A stretch of 64,000 bases of DNA from Rhynchonema sp. JSB1_4 (taxonomy: Eukaryota; Nematoda; Chromadorea; Monhysterida; Xyalidae). The notes under the pieces are model-generated. The model saw only the letters and a program-made list of their open reading frames with translations. It was not told where the DNA came from and made no database searches. The position numbers and the translations under genes were made by a program. Positions 34,029 through 48,400 of the stretch are shown one piece after another. Location of the stretch: contig JASAMV010000742.1 in NCBI GenBank assembly GCA_030248065.1, positions 62,001 to 126,000 on the forward strand, written 5' to 3'. The stretch's first letter is position 1. Every line of letters begins with the position of its first letter.

Positions 34029-34211
34029 TACAGACATATTCTACAGTCATTCATTGCACAAGGTACGCATCAAACATTATTCTAGAAACAAATGGATCTA
34101 CAAAATGCCAAAAAATGAGTATTTTCGAAATTCGTTGATTTATACTGGCAAGTTTACTGGCAAATAAAACGAAAAACACCTATACGAGAAATACATATAT
34201 AATATTATAAA

Positions 34212-34540
34212 AAGGCAAACTACGCCAACACGAGCCCGATTTCGGTAGTGGTGTGCTTGCAAAATGAATAGAAAGAGAAAATCCTCATGCGCCACGTAGT
34301 ATTCTTGAAAGTAACGCATGGGTAAAATCATCGCAGTGTGGTGTTACCCCCGGCATGGTGGCCGGGCCCACCCAGTCTAGCCTGGTGCTGGACTGAGCTC
34401 AGATCTGCACAATTGGAGCCCACAAAGCCCAAACCCACTGTGTATTCTTGAAAGTGTAAGATCTCCAATATCAGCAGCCACGCATGGATGTTTCACTAAT
34501 CTGCCACCTCCGAAATCGGACTCATGTTGGCGTGGTGTTA
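34212..34540. mobile_element. Second Tc1/mariner-like MITE copy, diverged
   Basis: It begins AGGCAAACTACGCCAACACG and ends with a diverged complement near 34508-34540. It shares ends with 23857-24045. The repeated phrase GTATTCTTGAAAGT at 34289 and 34442 brackets a segment starting CAGTGTGGTG at 34335 that may be another insert. Confidence 0.65.
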
Positions 34541-35017
34541 CTGTACTTACATATGTACTGTAGGTCGAAAATGGAAAACAAGTAGTTTCAAATGGCAGCT
34601 AAAAAAGCGCGGCAACCAAGAAAACGAAAAGCAGAGCCTTTGATTGTGCCGTAATATACACATATTCAGAATCTGACAACAAAAAATGAGATATAAAGAA
34701 ACAGATAAAAGTTTGTACCAAAGAAGAAAACCATAAATAGACAGATCGTGCAAATGGCCATTTCATACAGTCCCATCGAGGCTTTTGCAACATTTTTTCA
34801 TATTGCTTAGCATCTGGGACAGACCGCAATACGGGCTATGTATGTACGTACAAATGAGGAAGGTGCCAAACTTTCGACCTTTCCAACTTGCGGAAATTTT
34901 ATGTTCAAATTACACGCGCTCAACATAAAACAGCAGCAAGTCATGGGCTGAAAGTTCGCTGCCCACCCAAGGAACGGGATCAATCAAAAGATAACGACGC
35001 GCAATAAATGTGTGTGC
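34541..35017. other. Interval downstream of netrin
   Basis: Nothing is recognised beyond the expected netrin 3' UTR on the minus strand. Confidence 0.5.
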
Positions 35018-38000
35018 TCACTCATAGCGGTGCACATGATGTCTGTATGCGGGTGGCACTACGTGCTGACTAGTCGTTGAAACATCAGTTGGTGAGCTGG
35101 CTTCAGCAGTTTTGTCTCTGTGCGGGCATTTGCCCTGCCGCTGGCGTCGCACGAACCGCTGCATCTTGCCCAACTGGCTGTCCTCCCAGTCGAGGATTAT
35201 CGATCGACGATTTATGACGATCCCGGGCCGATTCGGCTCGTCGATATCGCCCCGACCTGAGAGAGAATGTTGGTTGGCTGCAAATTGCGTTTTCGATGGC
35301 CAAAATTAGAGACTTCGGTCATGCATCTGGTATGTGACCAGGGCGCGGCCGAAGTGGACGCATCGTAAAGTTTCATGCCGACCGGTCACAGACTGTACAA
35401 AGTCTCTTGTGCATGAACACGACTCGAACTTGTATACTCCCAGAGCCTTCTCGTCCAAAATCGTTTGCGATTCCCGTGGTCATCTGGTGCATTCGCACTG
35501 ACGATGTCCTGCGGCTCACTCCGCCCTTGAAAATGGGCAACCGAAGCACACACAGGGTGCATTTTGCTCGGACACATAGGCAGAGTCCTTTGGCAAAGGT
35601 GTAACCAACCCATTATGAGATAATATCTGCCGACTCTGATCTTCGGACACTTGCACTTGTAGTCGACCTGTGCCTGCCACAGTGATGTTTCACCGCGGTA
35701 CACATTGACGCCGATCTCGCGTTTGAAGACGGCGTTGATGGCCAATCGATACTTGACCCAGCCATCAACGACCTCGCGACCGATTATCTGACCGCGGACC
35801 GCTGCAGACAAGGACTTGAGTCTATATTCTATTTTGGTAATGAAATTGTTATGGTTATGATTATTTGAGGTTTACAAGTCACGTACCATACTCCCTCCTG
35901 CAGAACTTGCGCTGGTTCAGTCGTTTGGGCGTTGCACGGCATTTCCTGCATTTGTCTGCAATTATAAGTATCAATTTGCAACTTGAATGTCGCAAAATTT
36001 TTTTGAGCTTTGTTACATTCTCCCTAGGATATCACCTGCATCTATTCTCATGTTCCGTGACCAACTTCAATGGTACAGCATACTCCTCGCTTGAAGTCAA
36101 AAAGTTTGAGTTTCAACTTTGATATTAATTTATTGATTGACATCTGACGAAACTTGGTACATTTGATCACCTGCATCAGATTACACGCACCCCTGTGTTG
36201 TGCAAGACTCAATCCCGCAATTTCATTTCGCAATGAGACACAAAAATGGCAATATCTATCAATCTTGCGTGTTGTGTATTTTGATTTTATAGATAAAATA
36301 CATATTCCTTTTTCTTATTCTAACACGCTGTAACTTGCGTACGTGTGTGTTTACAAATATAGCCCTCTAACACCTAAACAAAATGAGATTTCCCCTTGCC
36401 GCCTGCCGCTACTCAACCTAAAATGCAGCAGCGGCCGGGCAAAAGATTTTATTTTATTACATTTATTCAATTTTAATACGCGCTTTCACACTGTTTTCTG
36501 CTATGTTACACACAATGCACTGCGGGTGTGCGAGTGTGTTTGTGACTTAATTCAATAAATTTTGTTGCGCTGTGGGTCAAGAAAATACGTATTTTTCCTC
36601 AACAATACCCTGGGCATGTAACAACAGCAAGTTTGTTGTTGTGGTCAGAACATATGTAACACAATTGTGAACTTACTTACTCACTCACACTGTCACCTCA
36701 CATGCTTTCACTCACCACACACGCAGGCTTTGCGTCAAAATCTGAAAGCAACTTTCCCACATTGCTATTCCACGCATACACATGTTTATGTGCCAGGAAA
36801 TATGAACTTTCCTAGAATTTTATGAACCTTCATGCAGCGAGTCAACAAAATTTATGAATGAGGTGCAAAAATGACTCATTTGGCGTTGTTGTGTTTTTTC
36901 TTTTTTGCGTAAAAGTGTGAACTCGTGCGATTGCCTTGAATCATAGGGCGGTCGGTCACGCACAAAGTCTTACTGTAGCTAGATGATGGGTCTCGAGTGA
37001 AGTTTTACCACCTTTACAACATACACATACATATGTAGATGAACCATAAATAAATTCGAACATCCTACAGTACACCCGCATAAACAACGTTCACTGTCGA
37101 GCTGGTTTAAAATTGCTTTATTGCGCGCGCACATTCAAAAATGATAAATGATTTTATTTTAGCCGATTGTCACCTCTTTTGGTTGCACGCGTGGTTGCGT
37201 TTCAGTTTCGCTTGCTTGACAATGCAAACAAAATGGCCTTGTTGATATTATAGCGCATTGACTAATTGATTGCTTGCACAAGTATTTCTTGAAAATATCT
37301 TGTCTGAAAAACATGCGGAGAACAAACACAAGATGGTTGAAACAGCTTACCTCCTGATTTCGATTTTCCGGATGCGGCCACACTGTTGGTTTTGCTGTCT
37401 CCGTTGAGAGCCATCGTGGGAACACCTGGGAAAATTGTGGCATGAAACGCTGTCTACGATCAATTGTACTGAGGCCACCGATGGGCATGATAACAACCGT
37501 GGGTTATTGCTATTTCTCACCGTGTGTTATTTTCAACGGCTGAGTTTATGGGATTAATGAAGCAAAAGAGAGAGACACGAAGCTGAACGAAGAAAGAATT
37601 AGGACACTCACGGACACAAGGTGCGATCGGTGATCGACTCTGTTGATATCCATGTGCACAACGATTGCACGTCAGTCCGGTCACTCCTGGTTTGCACGGA
37701 CATTGACCGGTCGTCTGGTTACAATGACGACCAAGCGAGCCAACTGGGTGACAGTCACATTCTGGAAAAAATGCGCAAATCTCAAAAATAATTAATTGTA
37801 GTCGGATCATCCCTCCGCAATATGAACTTCCAATGTCAGCATGACACCATCTGCATATTCAGTGTAGCCTCTTCCATCATTCTGATTTTGTTGTTTCCCC
37901 CATGCCTGCCCGTTGTTGTTGTAATTTCCCACTCGGCAGTTAAGCCAGAGTTTATTCAACGAGACCAATAAGCTGGTCTTTTGTCGCTGTTCACATTATT

Positions 38001-41000
38001 GTCACTCCCCTCCGTTCCGAACGTCGAATTTTCATTTTCTACCCGTTTGCTTCTGTTTGCCTCCACTTTACCTGTTATCCCATAATCTGTTTCAAAGCTG
38101 TACCCCATCCCCGCCTTCGATTCATTTCAGCTACCCACATCGGCTTTAGATTACAATTTTCGCCGCCTTTTTTCTCGTATGTTTTGTCATAGGGTATTTG
38201 TAATCCTGTTCTGTTTACTTTCACACAATAATGTATTTTGGATTGGTATTGCTTGGGCTTGTGGTTGAACACCTTTATTTTGCTTTATACAGAAAAACAA
38301 AGTGATAAATTGCATATCGCACAATGCAAAGTGAAAGATTTATTTCTTGCCCTGTTTTCATTTTCCCCGCCCAAAGATGCACAAGAGTCTGAAAACGTTG
38401 GTTTTTAATCATCCATGCTTCGCGCGGGACCGTAACAACATCACAAAAAACTTCCTTTATACAAATAGGTTACATTGTTAAGGTAACAATAATGCAATAG
38501 TTCCCCGTTTGGCTTATGTGTAACTAATGTGAAGCACGCTTGATGACAGCACAGCTACTTTCGTCATTTTCAATTGTCCCGAAAATGAATGTGGGACCTC
38601 TTTTCCCTTCTGTACGCACATGTACAGTACATACCCAATCTATAGTGTGTATAGTGTATAGGTATACCTACTACAAGTTTGGAACTTTTGTACTTCTGAG
38701 GGGTCTGTCATATCAGGGTGCACCTATAGCTTTGGTATCGGAGCGTGCCAAACACGAAATTGGGTTCATTTCAGTGGCCGGGACATGTAGACAGGTTTTT
38801 AGCACAATTCTCATGACAATACCGTACACACGCCAAAGACAGTTGCATTTCAGCTCATGCCCCTCTACCCCGAGGCCATGCTTATCGACTTGGTGACATG
38901 ACAATGACCCGAACTACAGAACATGAACAAACTTAGCACCGTTCGCGCCCTGGGACCTGTGATGAAAGTTGGTGTGCACGCTCAGCATCCACTGTGTAAT
39001 CTAGTACTTGATACAGAAAGGTGGACCCCGATGTGTGGTACCAGGTACCGCTGTGGGTGAAAACTATATGGCAAACATGGGGCTACTTAGAATTCTGGAC
39101 ACGTCATAACAGTGTGTGCCTAAGGATGTATGTATTTGGGCTTTTTGATTAAAATACCAAAAACAAACACAGTTATATTTTCTTGCAGTGTGTGAGCCCC
39201 ATGTCTCTTTCGCGAAAAAAATCGCGCGAACACAAAACATGGGTCTGAGACTGAGCCGTAAACTAACTAGATTATGAGCCGTGCCAGGCCAGACCCGGTC
39301 TCAGAGCTGAATCCCCTCGGTCAGCCCAGCCAGCTCAAGCAAGTGAGTCCTTGTAATTTGCATATTTCACCTATGTAAACCCCGACGAACAGAATATAAA
39401 ATTTTATGACAATGTTACTTTGGGTAGGCGCATGTTACCGACACCTAAAAGCACACTTCTGGTTTGCCTGGTGCTAACTAACTGACCTAACCTGATTAAA
39501 CTTTGTAGCCGCGGGCCAAATGGTGTCGACCTTGGTAAACACGCATAACTTGGGACGCGAAAAACACTCAAACTTATGAAAATTTATGGTTCATACAGTG
39601 CGGTGCAGGGTTTCGGTTTAACGACGCGGTAACAAACAGGCCAGTGTCATGCGAATTAATATTTCGGTGAGAAATCAAAGGATGTCAAAACTAGAGGTGA
39701 AAAACTTCGAAATCATAAACTCCCTGCCGTGGCGCTTATCGCTCTGGGAGTGTCATCTTTACTACAAATCTTCACCGACCAAGCGGCACATTAGTACATC
39801 ATCTGAATAATATCGTTAGTTCTTGTGTAATTTCACTGCTGTCGCGTCCAAAGTAAATAACAACAAAGTTTCCTTCTGGCTGAGCATAACACCGAGGTTA
39901 TGAATGACCCATGTGTAAATGAAGGCATTGAATAATACGGTAGCCACTGCGAGTGGCCACGCGCCATCCGTACTGTCCATAATGGGGGTGCTTTTGTTCC
40001 CTTTCTGTAAAATATTTGGTCCACTAAGTGTGTTGGAACTGTCATCGTGCTTGGTATCCAAACTCGTTTTTCGAAGTTGCCTAAGATGTCTGAATACTGT
40101 ATGTGCGTAAACGGTGTCAATAAGCGTGCTATTGATACTGGACTCAAACACAAAAGGACCCCAGATTGTGTGCTTTGACGTACTATATGTATCAATAGCA
40201 ACGTCCCTGTTAACATTTGAACGTAATTGACCCCAGGAATTTGCAACGGAACCACGGGCACTGGCTGGCCTTTCTAAATAAGGGTCCGGTAGAAAAATTG
40301 AAAAATCACACACACACACACACACGAACACTTACCCAAGCAAGCCTTGCGATGTGTGATCGGCCGGGTCGGGTCCCGGTAATATCCGACCTTGCAGTAA
40401 TGACAGTTGCGTCCGGCCGTGTTGTGCTTGCAATTCAGGCAAACTCCGCCCGATTTACGACCGCTCAACTGATAGAGCTCCATGTCGAAACGACATCGAC
40501 GTGCGTGTAGATTGCAATTGCAGGCTGGAATGCGGTTGGTTTCAGAATACAAGATTGTATTTGGTATAGGTGCGTCACCACCAATTGGAACGATAATACG
40601 GGTGACAGATCCGCACTGATTTTATTTCCTTGTGCAATACTGCTTTTCCCCCAACATGATAAACATGACACTTTCCACTCACACGCAATCCCTAAACTCA
40701 AACATCAGCCGTCAAAAAGAGTGAAAAACGAGATTTTTTCCTGTGATATTTTGTCGGAAACTCAACACCCCATGCTGTGTCACATATTTGTTGCATGCGC
40801 ATATTTTTTGCTGCAAAGTCACAAAGTGTTACACATGTTTTTGTTGGATTTTTACGTTTTTTGGGCGCGTAACATCTTCGTTTCTGTTTATTCCTCCCTC
40901 GGGATGCGTTTGGCAATATGTTTGTTTTTCACACAAAAATGTTATACAAAGTGCCATTTATTTTGATGGGATTTTTATGAGGCTCAGTTCAGAATTATTT

Positions 41001-44000
41001 GACACCATATTCTTATGTACAGTAGGTATACATAATGCTTCATGCTTGGTATTACAGTTTGTTTACACGTTGTCACAGTGTTACCAGAAAGCTGCTCATT
41101 GGCGTTATAAGCAAGATTCATAAGCTGTCAGCGACGCAACCCAAAATCGGCTTAAACGATCTGATTAATGAACAGATTTGCGGTGTTATGCCATGGGTAC
41201 TCGTGTATCTCGTGCCACAGGCTTAACCACTGTAATGAGGTGACCTGGTTATGGTGCTGAGCTCAAGTAAGGAGACCCCTACTCAAATGCACTCTGACAT
41301 GAAAAGCATTGAGAATACGGCAACAGTGACCTAGCCATACAGTAAGCAAGCAACTTGAAGCATTTTCATTAAAATTTCCGCGTCTAGGTCGTTCGTTATA
41401 TTTTAGGAAATTACGTCCATTGCGCTGCTAAGAAACTCAGGGGTTCAGAGAGGATAATCTTTCCTGAAATGAAGGGTGGGACTTTTAATTTCAGCAACTC
41501 GTGCTCGAGTAATGTAAATCATGTGTGAATATTTCACCCTAATTTACCGCCCTCACCCGTTTCAAATACCTACATTATCAATGTGCATATTTATCCGACC
41601 CATTCTATGCAAACGTACATACGTATGTCTACAGCAACAATAGCAGGCATACAGCCCTGTCCGGGACCTATTGCTGCTACCGTAATAAACCGCAAATATT
41701 TAATCAGAGGGTTAGGTGTGCACCCCATTTGTGTGCATAGCTGAACCACAGACGCAATTATCGGTGCAATCCGACGGCTGGTTGGGACAACTGGTCTTAC
41801 AAGTTTGTCCATACAGGTGTAAATAGCAGAAATCTGTTTTTAATTTGGTTGTCAAATGCGTTGAGATGCAAAAATGAAGGCACATATCAAAGCCCAATCG
41901 CGAAAACATTACCAACGCACCAATTAGCGCACATGCAGGCTTTGTTTTCTACGTTGGCTTCAGGTCGTTTATGGCCAAGGCTACTCCATAATTCACGCAC
42001 ATCCGTTCCCGAACAGAAAAAGGTGTGAAAATAAAATTTTGGCTGAATAAATAATTTATATTACACCCGAAGCGCTTATACGTCCGTACAGAGCCTCCGC
42101 GGGTGTGCGAAACCACGCTCGTGCTGTACCCATTGGTTCAGATCGAAATTAAATTTGGTGCTTTATATCGTTCTTAGCGGGAATTCAATTGTCATCATGT
42201 GTGTTCGTCTCAGTGAAAACTTATCGCATTCGCGTGTGTGCATGTGCAGATAGCGTTTTTTGCAATTATGCCCGTGCCTGTCGCAAACCGGTACCCACGG
42301 TGAAGCACGGAAACATGAACGCAACAAAAATGTTTCGAACGTTGTTCCAAATTTATGTCAAGCTTATCGAAAACGTGGTAATGTGAATACGTAGCGCATC
42401 TACACACGGAAACAGCTAACCAACTTTTGTTAATGTGGCCCAAGTGCACTATCATGATGATGACCCCGCCTCAAGTATAAGCGATCACGGGCGTTTATGG
42501 CCGCAATTATTGCTGGCAAATGGGCAACGGGCGGACGGATGCGTTATCTTTTGATACATAAACACACAGCCAATTATCATCCCAACATGAACGTTTCGGT
42601 ACGGTGTCCGCCGCGATGAATCATGAACAAGTGAAACATTTGCTCATCCTGTTCAACATGACGCACAAGTGCCACAGACTCGGTGAACTCGGTGATGTTT
42701 CACGTCGCACTTGTTGAAAAATCAGCATACACACACTCAAACAGGCACCACACACACGCAAGTACCGGACCGGCCCGTGCCGCAGTATTCTACGCATGCC
42801 CGGACGTATTGATATCAGAGATCAGCGGGGGGCGCGCGCTGAAAGGGTGCGTTGAGATGATTTATGGCAGAGAACGGCTGTTGATGTGTGATGTGCAATA
42901 AAAGGATGCCACGACGATACCCAGAAGAATTGCACGGGCCACTAGGCTGACACCGATACTATCATTCACATCTCAGTTAGTGAGAAATGCATGATCAATC
43001 ATTAGACTACTGGCTGCACTGTTTCTTTGAGTAAATTTTCACTCGTCAATTGTACCCATCCCGGTCCCCATGTCTGCTGTTTGGGCTTTTGTGACTCTCT
43101 GTCTGTGTCCAATGTCGCGCATCTATGATAATACTAGATCCGATTAACTACTATTCAGTTTTGAATAGTATGCGATTACCACTGCTGTCACAAACAAAAA
43201 AACGCGCCAGCATGTATACTGTATAAATGTATGTATCAATACCTGCATGATTGGACCTTTCTTTCGATGATAACAATCTAATAAATCGAGGCAGGTGCAT
43301 GCCGCGCCAACCAAGAATGTTTATTTTGCGGCGCAGCAAAATTCCGCAAGGAGCGAGACTCTCACACCCCCAGAAGCCAAGAAAGAGAAAGATGGTCCTT
43401 GACCCTTCACCAGGATTGAAAGGTGTCCACCAGAAATGGGCACCCTGCCGACTAAAGGCTCAAAGTTGTATAATAATGAGAGCGATTGCAGCTGCATCAG
43501 GGTACAGGTGCCTTGGGCAATAAACAATGGGATTGGGAAATCATGATCATACATCTTAGACCTTGTGGCAGATATGATGGGTTCCTTCGGATGCAAATGG
43601 GTTCACACCTGTTGGTGGTGTATCACAGGCTGCTGTATTGGGTAATCCTGTGCAACATCATGCTTGACTTTTGCTTGAGTTGATGAGAGTGCTGTGGGAA
43701 CGCATCGTTGTTGGAGGCAAAGCCGTAAAAGAGAAAGTGACGCTTGGCAGCAATGGGCGTGCTTGCATGAGACGCTACAACAAGCTGATGTTACTGCAAG
43801 ATTTTAGCAACGCAGTGCGCTAGTACTCTGTTAAGGCATCACAATCAGACATCCCAGAATAATTGCCATTGATTGCTGCACTTACGGACACATTCATGTG
43901 CGTTGTCAGCGGTTGCCCTGCCCCACGGTCGATCGTAATGGAACGGTTTGCATCGTTCACAATCTGTGCCCGCTGTGTTGTGACGACATTGACAAACGTA

Positions 44001-45463
44001 CTTGCCCATGTTGTCAATCACACATTGTGATGCGTGACCGTTGCACTTGCAGCTGAAACATTGCATTCGTTTGGATTACACTTATTTGAACATTCGTCAT
44101 TACGAGTTGAAGTCGAAATCACCAGGTTGGCTGGTGACTCCAGCATTACTCTTGTTATCATTCCCATTGGTTACATGTCACCTATAACACCTGTAATCGC
44201 ACACTCGCACCAGAAACATCACGTAATACAAGCATGAAACGAAATAGCATCCGAAAAAGCAACATCAATGATTGACTATACCGAAGCACTACTGTGTCCA
44301 ACTCAACACCCACCGTCCGCCCACAGCCAAGTCTGCCATCGAATAGAAGAAATGTTCGCGTCCGGGTTCGGCCGTCACATTTGGCTCGAGCCCATCGACT
44401 CCGTAGACTTCTGCTTGATCCACCGACAGACGATTGAACACAACACGGATGTCGGTCGCTGTGATCCAGTCCTGCAGTGAAAAACAGCTTTGTAATTTAT
44501 TTTCTGGAAACGAGTGTAAAATCGAGAAATTCCCCCAACCTGCAGCACGGCCGAGTGCTCAAAATCGTAACTGGATGGTCGGCCCTCGAGTGTGGCGAAC
44601 GCAATACGATCGCCGCGACGCGCCTCCATGCCAACTGGAAAAAATTTTATGTAAAAATTTTCTCCGATTTCTTTTTTCTGTGGAAAAACAGAAAAACCTA
44701 CCATTGTTATAATGCGCATGCGCGTCCGTACAAAGCGCCTCCTGCTCGTTGTGCTTCGAGATGGGCACATTGGGCTGCCTGCCATACATGGCACGACATT
44801 GACTCGAATAGAATTGGAACGGTTGCCATGACTTGCCGAAGTCGGTCGATTTATAGATGGCCAGACTGTCGGGCCGCTGGTTGCAGAACTGCAGACTCAC
44901 ATAGGTCAGTTCGTACTTTTTGCCCAACGATAGTGTGAGCGTTACGTTGTTGGAATAGTCAATGGCCGGCTCCGATACCCAACATGTCAGATTGTGGGGA
45001 TTGTTGTGATCAGTCAACAGGCTGGCTGGGTGTTGTTTGTCGAGCTGCTGCGCGTCGCACACGTCACACTCCTCCACCAATCGACGGTCGATGTTTTGTT
45101 TGACGATGCAGAATCTGTGTGATGTTACAATAGGAACTTCAAGGAATAGATATTGATCAGAATCACAGCACTCGAAGGAATGATTTAGTCCAAAAACCAA
45201 AACTCGTAGTTAGAAGGTCCTATATCCTGAACTAACCGATTGGCCTCCTTGATTCCACAAGTGCTCGACGCGATCACAGGCTTGCCAAATGCGGCGTTGA
45301 TAAAATTCGGCACGCATCTGACGGGTCGGCCCCGTTCGTCATAACAGGGATCGCGATCGGGCTGGCGAATTCCGAACATGTTGAAATACGCTGCCCTGCC
45401 ACCCGAGGGTACACCCAGGATTAGCAGAGTGGCCAGTAACCATAATATGGGACGGTCCATCAT
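35018..45463 (-). CDS. unc-6: Netrin (UNC-6 type axon-guidance ligand), 11 exons, 657 aa
   Basis: Secreted laminin-related cue that acts through DCC/UNC-40 and UNC5 receptors. Exons: 45237-45463, 44702-45114, 44540-44634, 44314-44471, 43886-44052, 40336-40524, 37612-37761, 37351-37425, 35887-35955, 35610-35801, 35018-35256; 1974 nt in phase. A hydrophobic signal peptide spans about residues 5-24. The laminin N-terminal domain (to about 297) has [15 protein letters not shown] and [15 protein letters not shown]. Three laminin EGF modules follow (about 298-466) with [56 protein letters not shown] and [13 protein letters not shown] basic C-terminal NTR domain (from about 492) has [30 protein letters not shown] and [14 protein letters not shown]. 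The tail runs about 40 residues past the usual end. Length is near the 600-612 typical of the family. A possible alternative terminal exon lies in intron 6. Confidence 0.97.
39816..40273 (-). CDS. Candidate alternative terminal netrin exon with a membrane span
   Basis: A 458-nt open stretch follows a plausible acceptor (CCTTATTTAG) 62 nt behind the donor of netrin exon 6. It starts with two bases that complete the split codon in frame, giving the join [13 protein letters not shown]. It encodes 151 residues: a polar part with an NST glycosylation site, a hydrophobic run [20 protein letters not shown], and a short tail. If used, it would replace the third EGF module and the NTR domain by a membrane anchor. 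I recognise no homologue, and an overlapping frame is also open, so chance remains possible. Confidence 0.3.
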
Positions 45464-48400
45464 TTTGGTGCGTTGTTGGCGGGTGTTGGCTCACATGTTT
45501 AAGTATTGCGCCGATAAGTTGCGATTAACCGCCGGGCTTTGTGGTGATTGGGCTATTATTTGAGAATCGGAAATGTGTCTAAAGGGCTGAAATTTATGCG
45601 GCTTTGATGTTCATAGTCACTATGTAAACTAGGTATATACCCGTACAAAAGCATGATTCTTTTGTTGTGTGAAACAGCAAACATGCCCTGCGGACTACGG
45701 CATATAAACAGAACTCATTAAACCATGACCACATGCAGGGAGCGACGAATAAAGCACAAAAATAGAAATATAAACAGATCGTACCGACAAAATGGGCATA
45801 ATAAGAATAAAAACAACTACTGCCTGCTCATGCTCACAAGCTCTCACACACCCTGGGTGGCCTCCCTATCGATAGGACACCATAGGTGGCCAGTTGTTGG
45901 GAACTATGAATGTGTTCGTGAGCGTCCATAGCTGGTAATTTGAGTGTGCCCCAATGCGAGTACATCATAAATGTCACTTACATATAAAAACTCAAAGTGG
46001 GTTTGCCAGGGCACAACACAACGCGCAAATCAGGTGTTGAACAATGCATCAGAAATTAATCCGACTGTTTTCTTTTCTAGAACAGTTTCTGGCATGATGT
46101 AAAAAACTGAAATATGATTCTTCTGTCTGCTTAAAATAAAACTTCATGAACACAGCCAGGAAATCAATGTGGTCGCAAGCAAGGTCGCTGCACATTTTTT
46201 GTTCTGCACCAACACAAACCGAAAAAACATTCCTTATCGCTCACAGATTTGACAGGAAATGTGCTAAAGTTCGGTTGGTTAGACACAATCATGTTATAAT
46301 GATCACGAACCATGGACAACTTTGAAATAAAATTGGGCCCCGTTTTTTTGTGAAGTACACATTCCAATGTAGGGAAACCAAACAACCCAAAGTAATACCC
46401 CAGGCCTAATCATAATCATTGGTTTATACACGAGCCAACAAACCTAACGCCATTATCCGCAACAGACAAAACATACCGGGGTGGCGAAAAACCTATACCA
46501 CCAACACACATTACGCCTATATTACAATGTAACTTGCAGGCGTGATTATAGTGATCAGATAAATTGATATCGCTGATCTAATTATATGTAGAACGTGCGA
46601 CTTAGTCAATTGATCCATCTATCATTGCGATAATGGCGGGCAATAGATCATTTTTAGATTTAGACATCTCTCTCGCATACAACTGCGTTACACGTCGAAA
46701 AACTGAAACCACAAGAATTTGCATAAATTCTGGACGGCATAAGTTTCAGATAACGCAACGCGCTTGGGCCGCCTGCGCCTGTGGACTTGTCATGTAGGAT
46801 CATATCAAAGTTCAGAGTTGAGAAAAGGTTGCCTAAACGGCGCTGCGGTAGTTCTGTCGTTTGTGCTTACAATGCTGTTCATGTTGATTCACTAATCACT
46901 CACTGCGTTACTAACGTAACATACGAACCATAGCAGAACTTTCTTGGCAAATTCACAAAGTAAGCAAATTTTTGAGAAGATGCCGAAAGAGGGTAACAAC
47001 GTAATTTTTCAGCAGCAACACTAGGCTACACCAAAATGGTGTAAAACAATTTGTCATTAGTGGGGGCCGGTCGGTAACTGGTATGGGATGACAAAAAACA
47101 ACAATAACAACATGTGCAGGAGTGAAGAACCAAAATTGAGTGCCACTAATTCGTATGGGGCCCGAGCCTCTTGTGAGGTCCAGGGGGCCGACTGGCAAAA
47201 ATGTGCTAAACAAGACGCCAAAAGGATTCTTGTAACACTCGGTCACGGTGCCACACGCGTTTCTGACCACTTCATTGTAACAGCCCGAGATTTGAAATTT
47301 TCTGTCCATCCTGTTTGGGACAAGTGAGTGACGGGTGTAACGGGCAGATGGTCGTTCTAGACAAATTGCCAGCACAAAGCACAATGATAACAACAATGAA
47401 AAGAGGTGTGGATTTTCACACTTACACAACTTGTGCAAAAGTTAGATCGAGTAGCGAATTACACTTGGCTTACGATTTGACCAAAGCTGTTCAAAACTTG
47501 TAACAAACAGGCAGACAGAGCAAGACTGGGCAAAGGAAAACAGCCGCGTAGGATGTAAATCTAGATCAGCGGGACAGTGACAGGTTACAACTCTGATCTT
47601 CACCAAAACAATTCATTTTCACAGAGTACTCTTGTAAGTATAAACTAACCAACTTGGAACTTGAAAGGGTAACAATAAACTTTGCCCATTTTGTGTTTTA
47701 ATTGAAAAAATACAAGACGCTGCCACCAGGGTAACCGAGTATTTACTGAACTATTACAACAAAAAATACCTAAAAGTTACGCTGTGATAGGAACTCAATT
47801 AAACGCCACTGCAATAAAAATGAAAATGAATTTCCATTTCTTGCATGTGCAGGCATTTGCACGGTCACCAAAACCAACAAAACCGAATGAGTTACACAAT
47901 ACTTTCCTTTGCGCCGCATTTGCGCCACTGTGAAATTTCTGGCAGCAAAATCTGCGCACATTATACGGTAGCCAGGGTGGATGCGCGCTGAGCGCCACAC
48001 CGCGGTGGATATGACACGCGAGTGAGAGGCTCTCTGGAAGCACCCGTGGCAGTCGTACGAATATGGGTTGCTTCAAAAGACATAAACTGATTTTCCTCAC
48101 GCCTTTTGTAATCGCATGGACCATGTCTAATCCACAAAAAGCTCCGAAGCGCATGTTGCCCAAAAATTGGTGTCAAGTATCATTAACGGTGCACTGCGCG
48201 CGCGATTTTGACACTTGAGGCGTTGGGAAGTCACCATGTGTAGCAGGGGTGAGAATGATTATCTCATCAAAATGAACATTGGGTCGAAACAGTGATCTGA
48301 GAAAAATTTGAGGCTCTCTGCCACGCAGAGAAGAAATTTTGTCCCGTTGTGAGATGTTCACGTTACAGAAAATAAATGGCGCGCATCCTCAAGAAGCCAA

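Noticed and set aside
40306..40325. CA/GT microsatellite next to netrin exon 6
   Set aside because: A simple dinucleotide run of about 20 bases; common and not informative by itself.
41720..41830. Cysteine-rich reading frame on the minus strand in netrin intron 5
   Set aside because: No acceptor precedes it, it does not match a laminin EGF module, and the adjoining netrin exons already join in phase without it.
47088..47503. Open frames in the netrin-astacin interval
   Set aside because: They are short, resemble nothing, and overlap on both strands.
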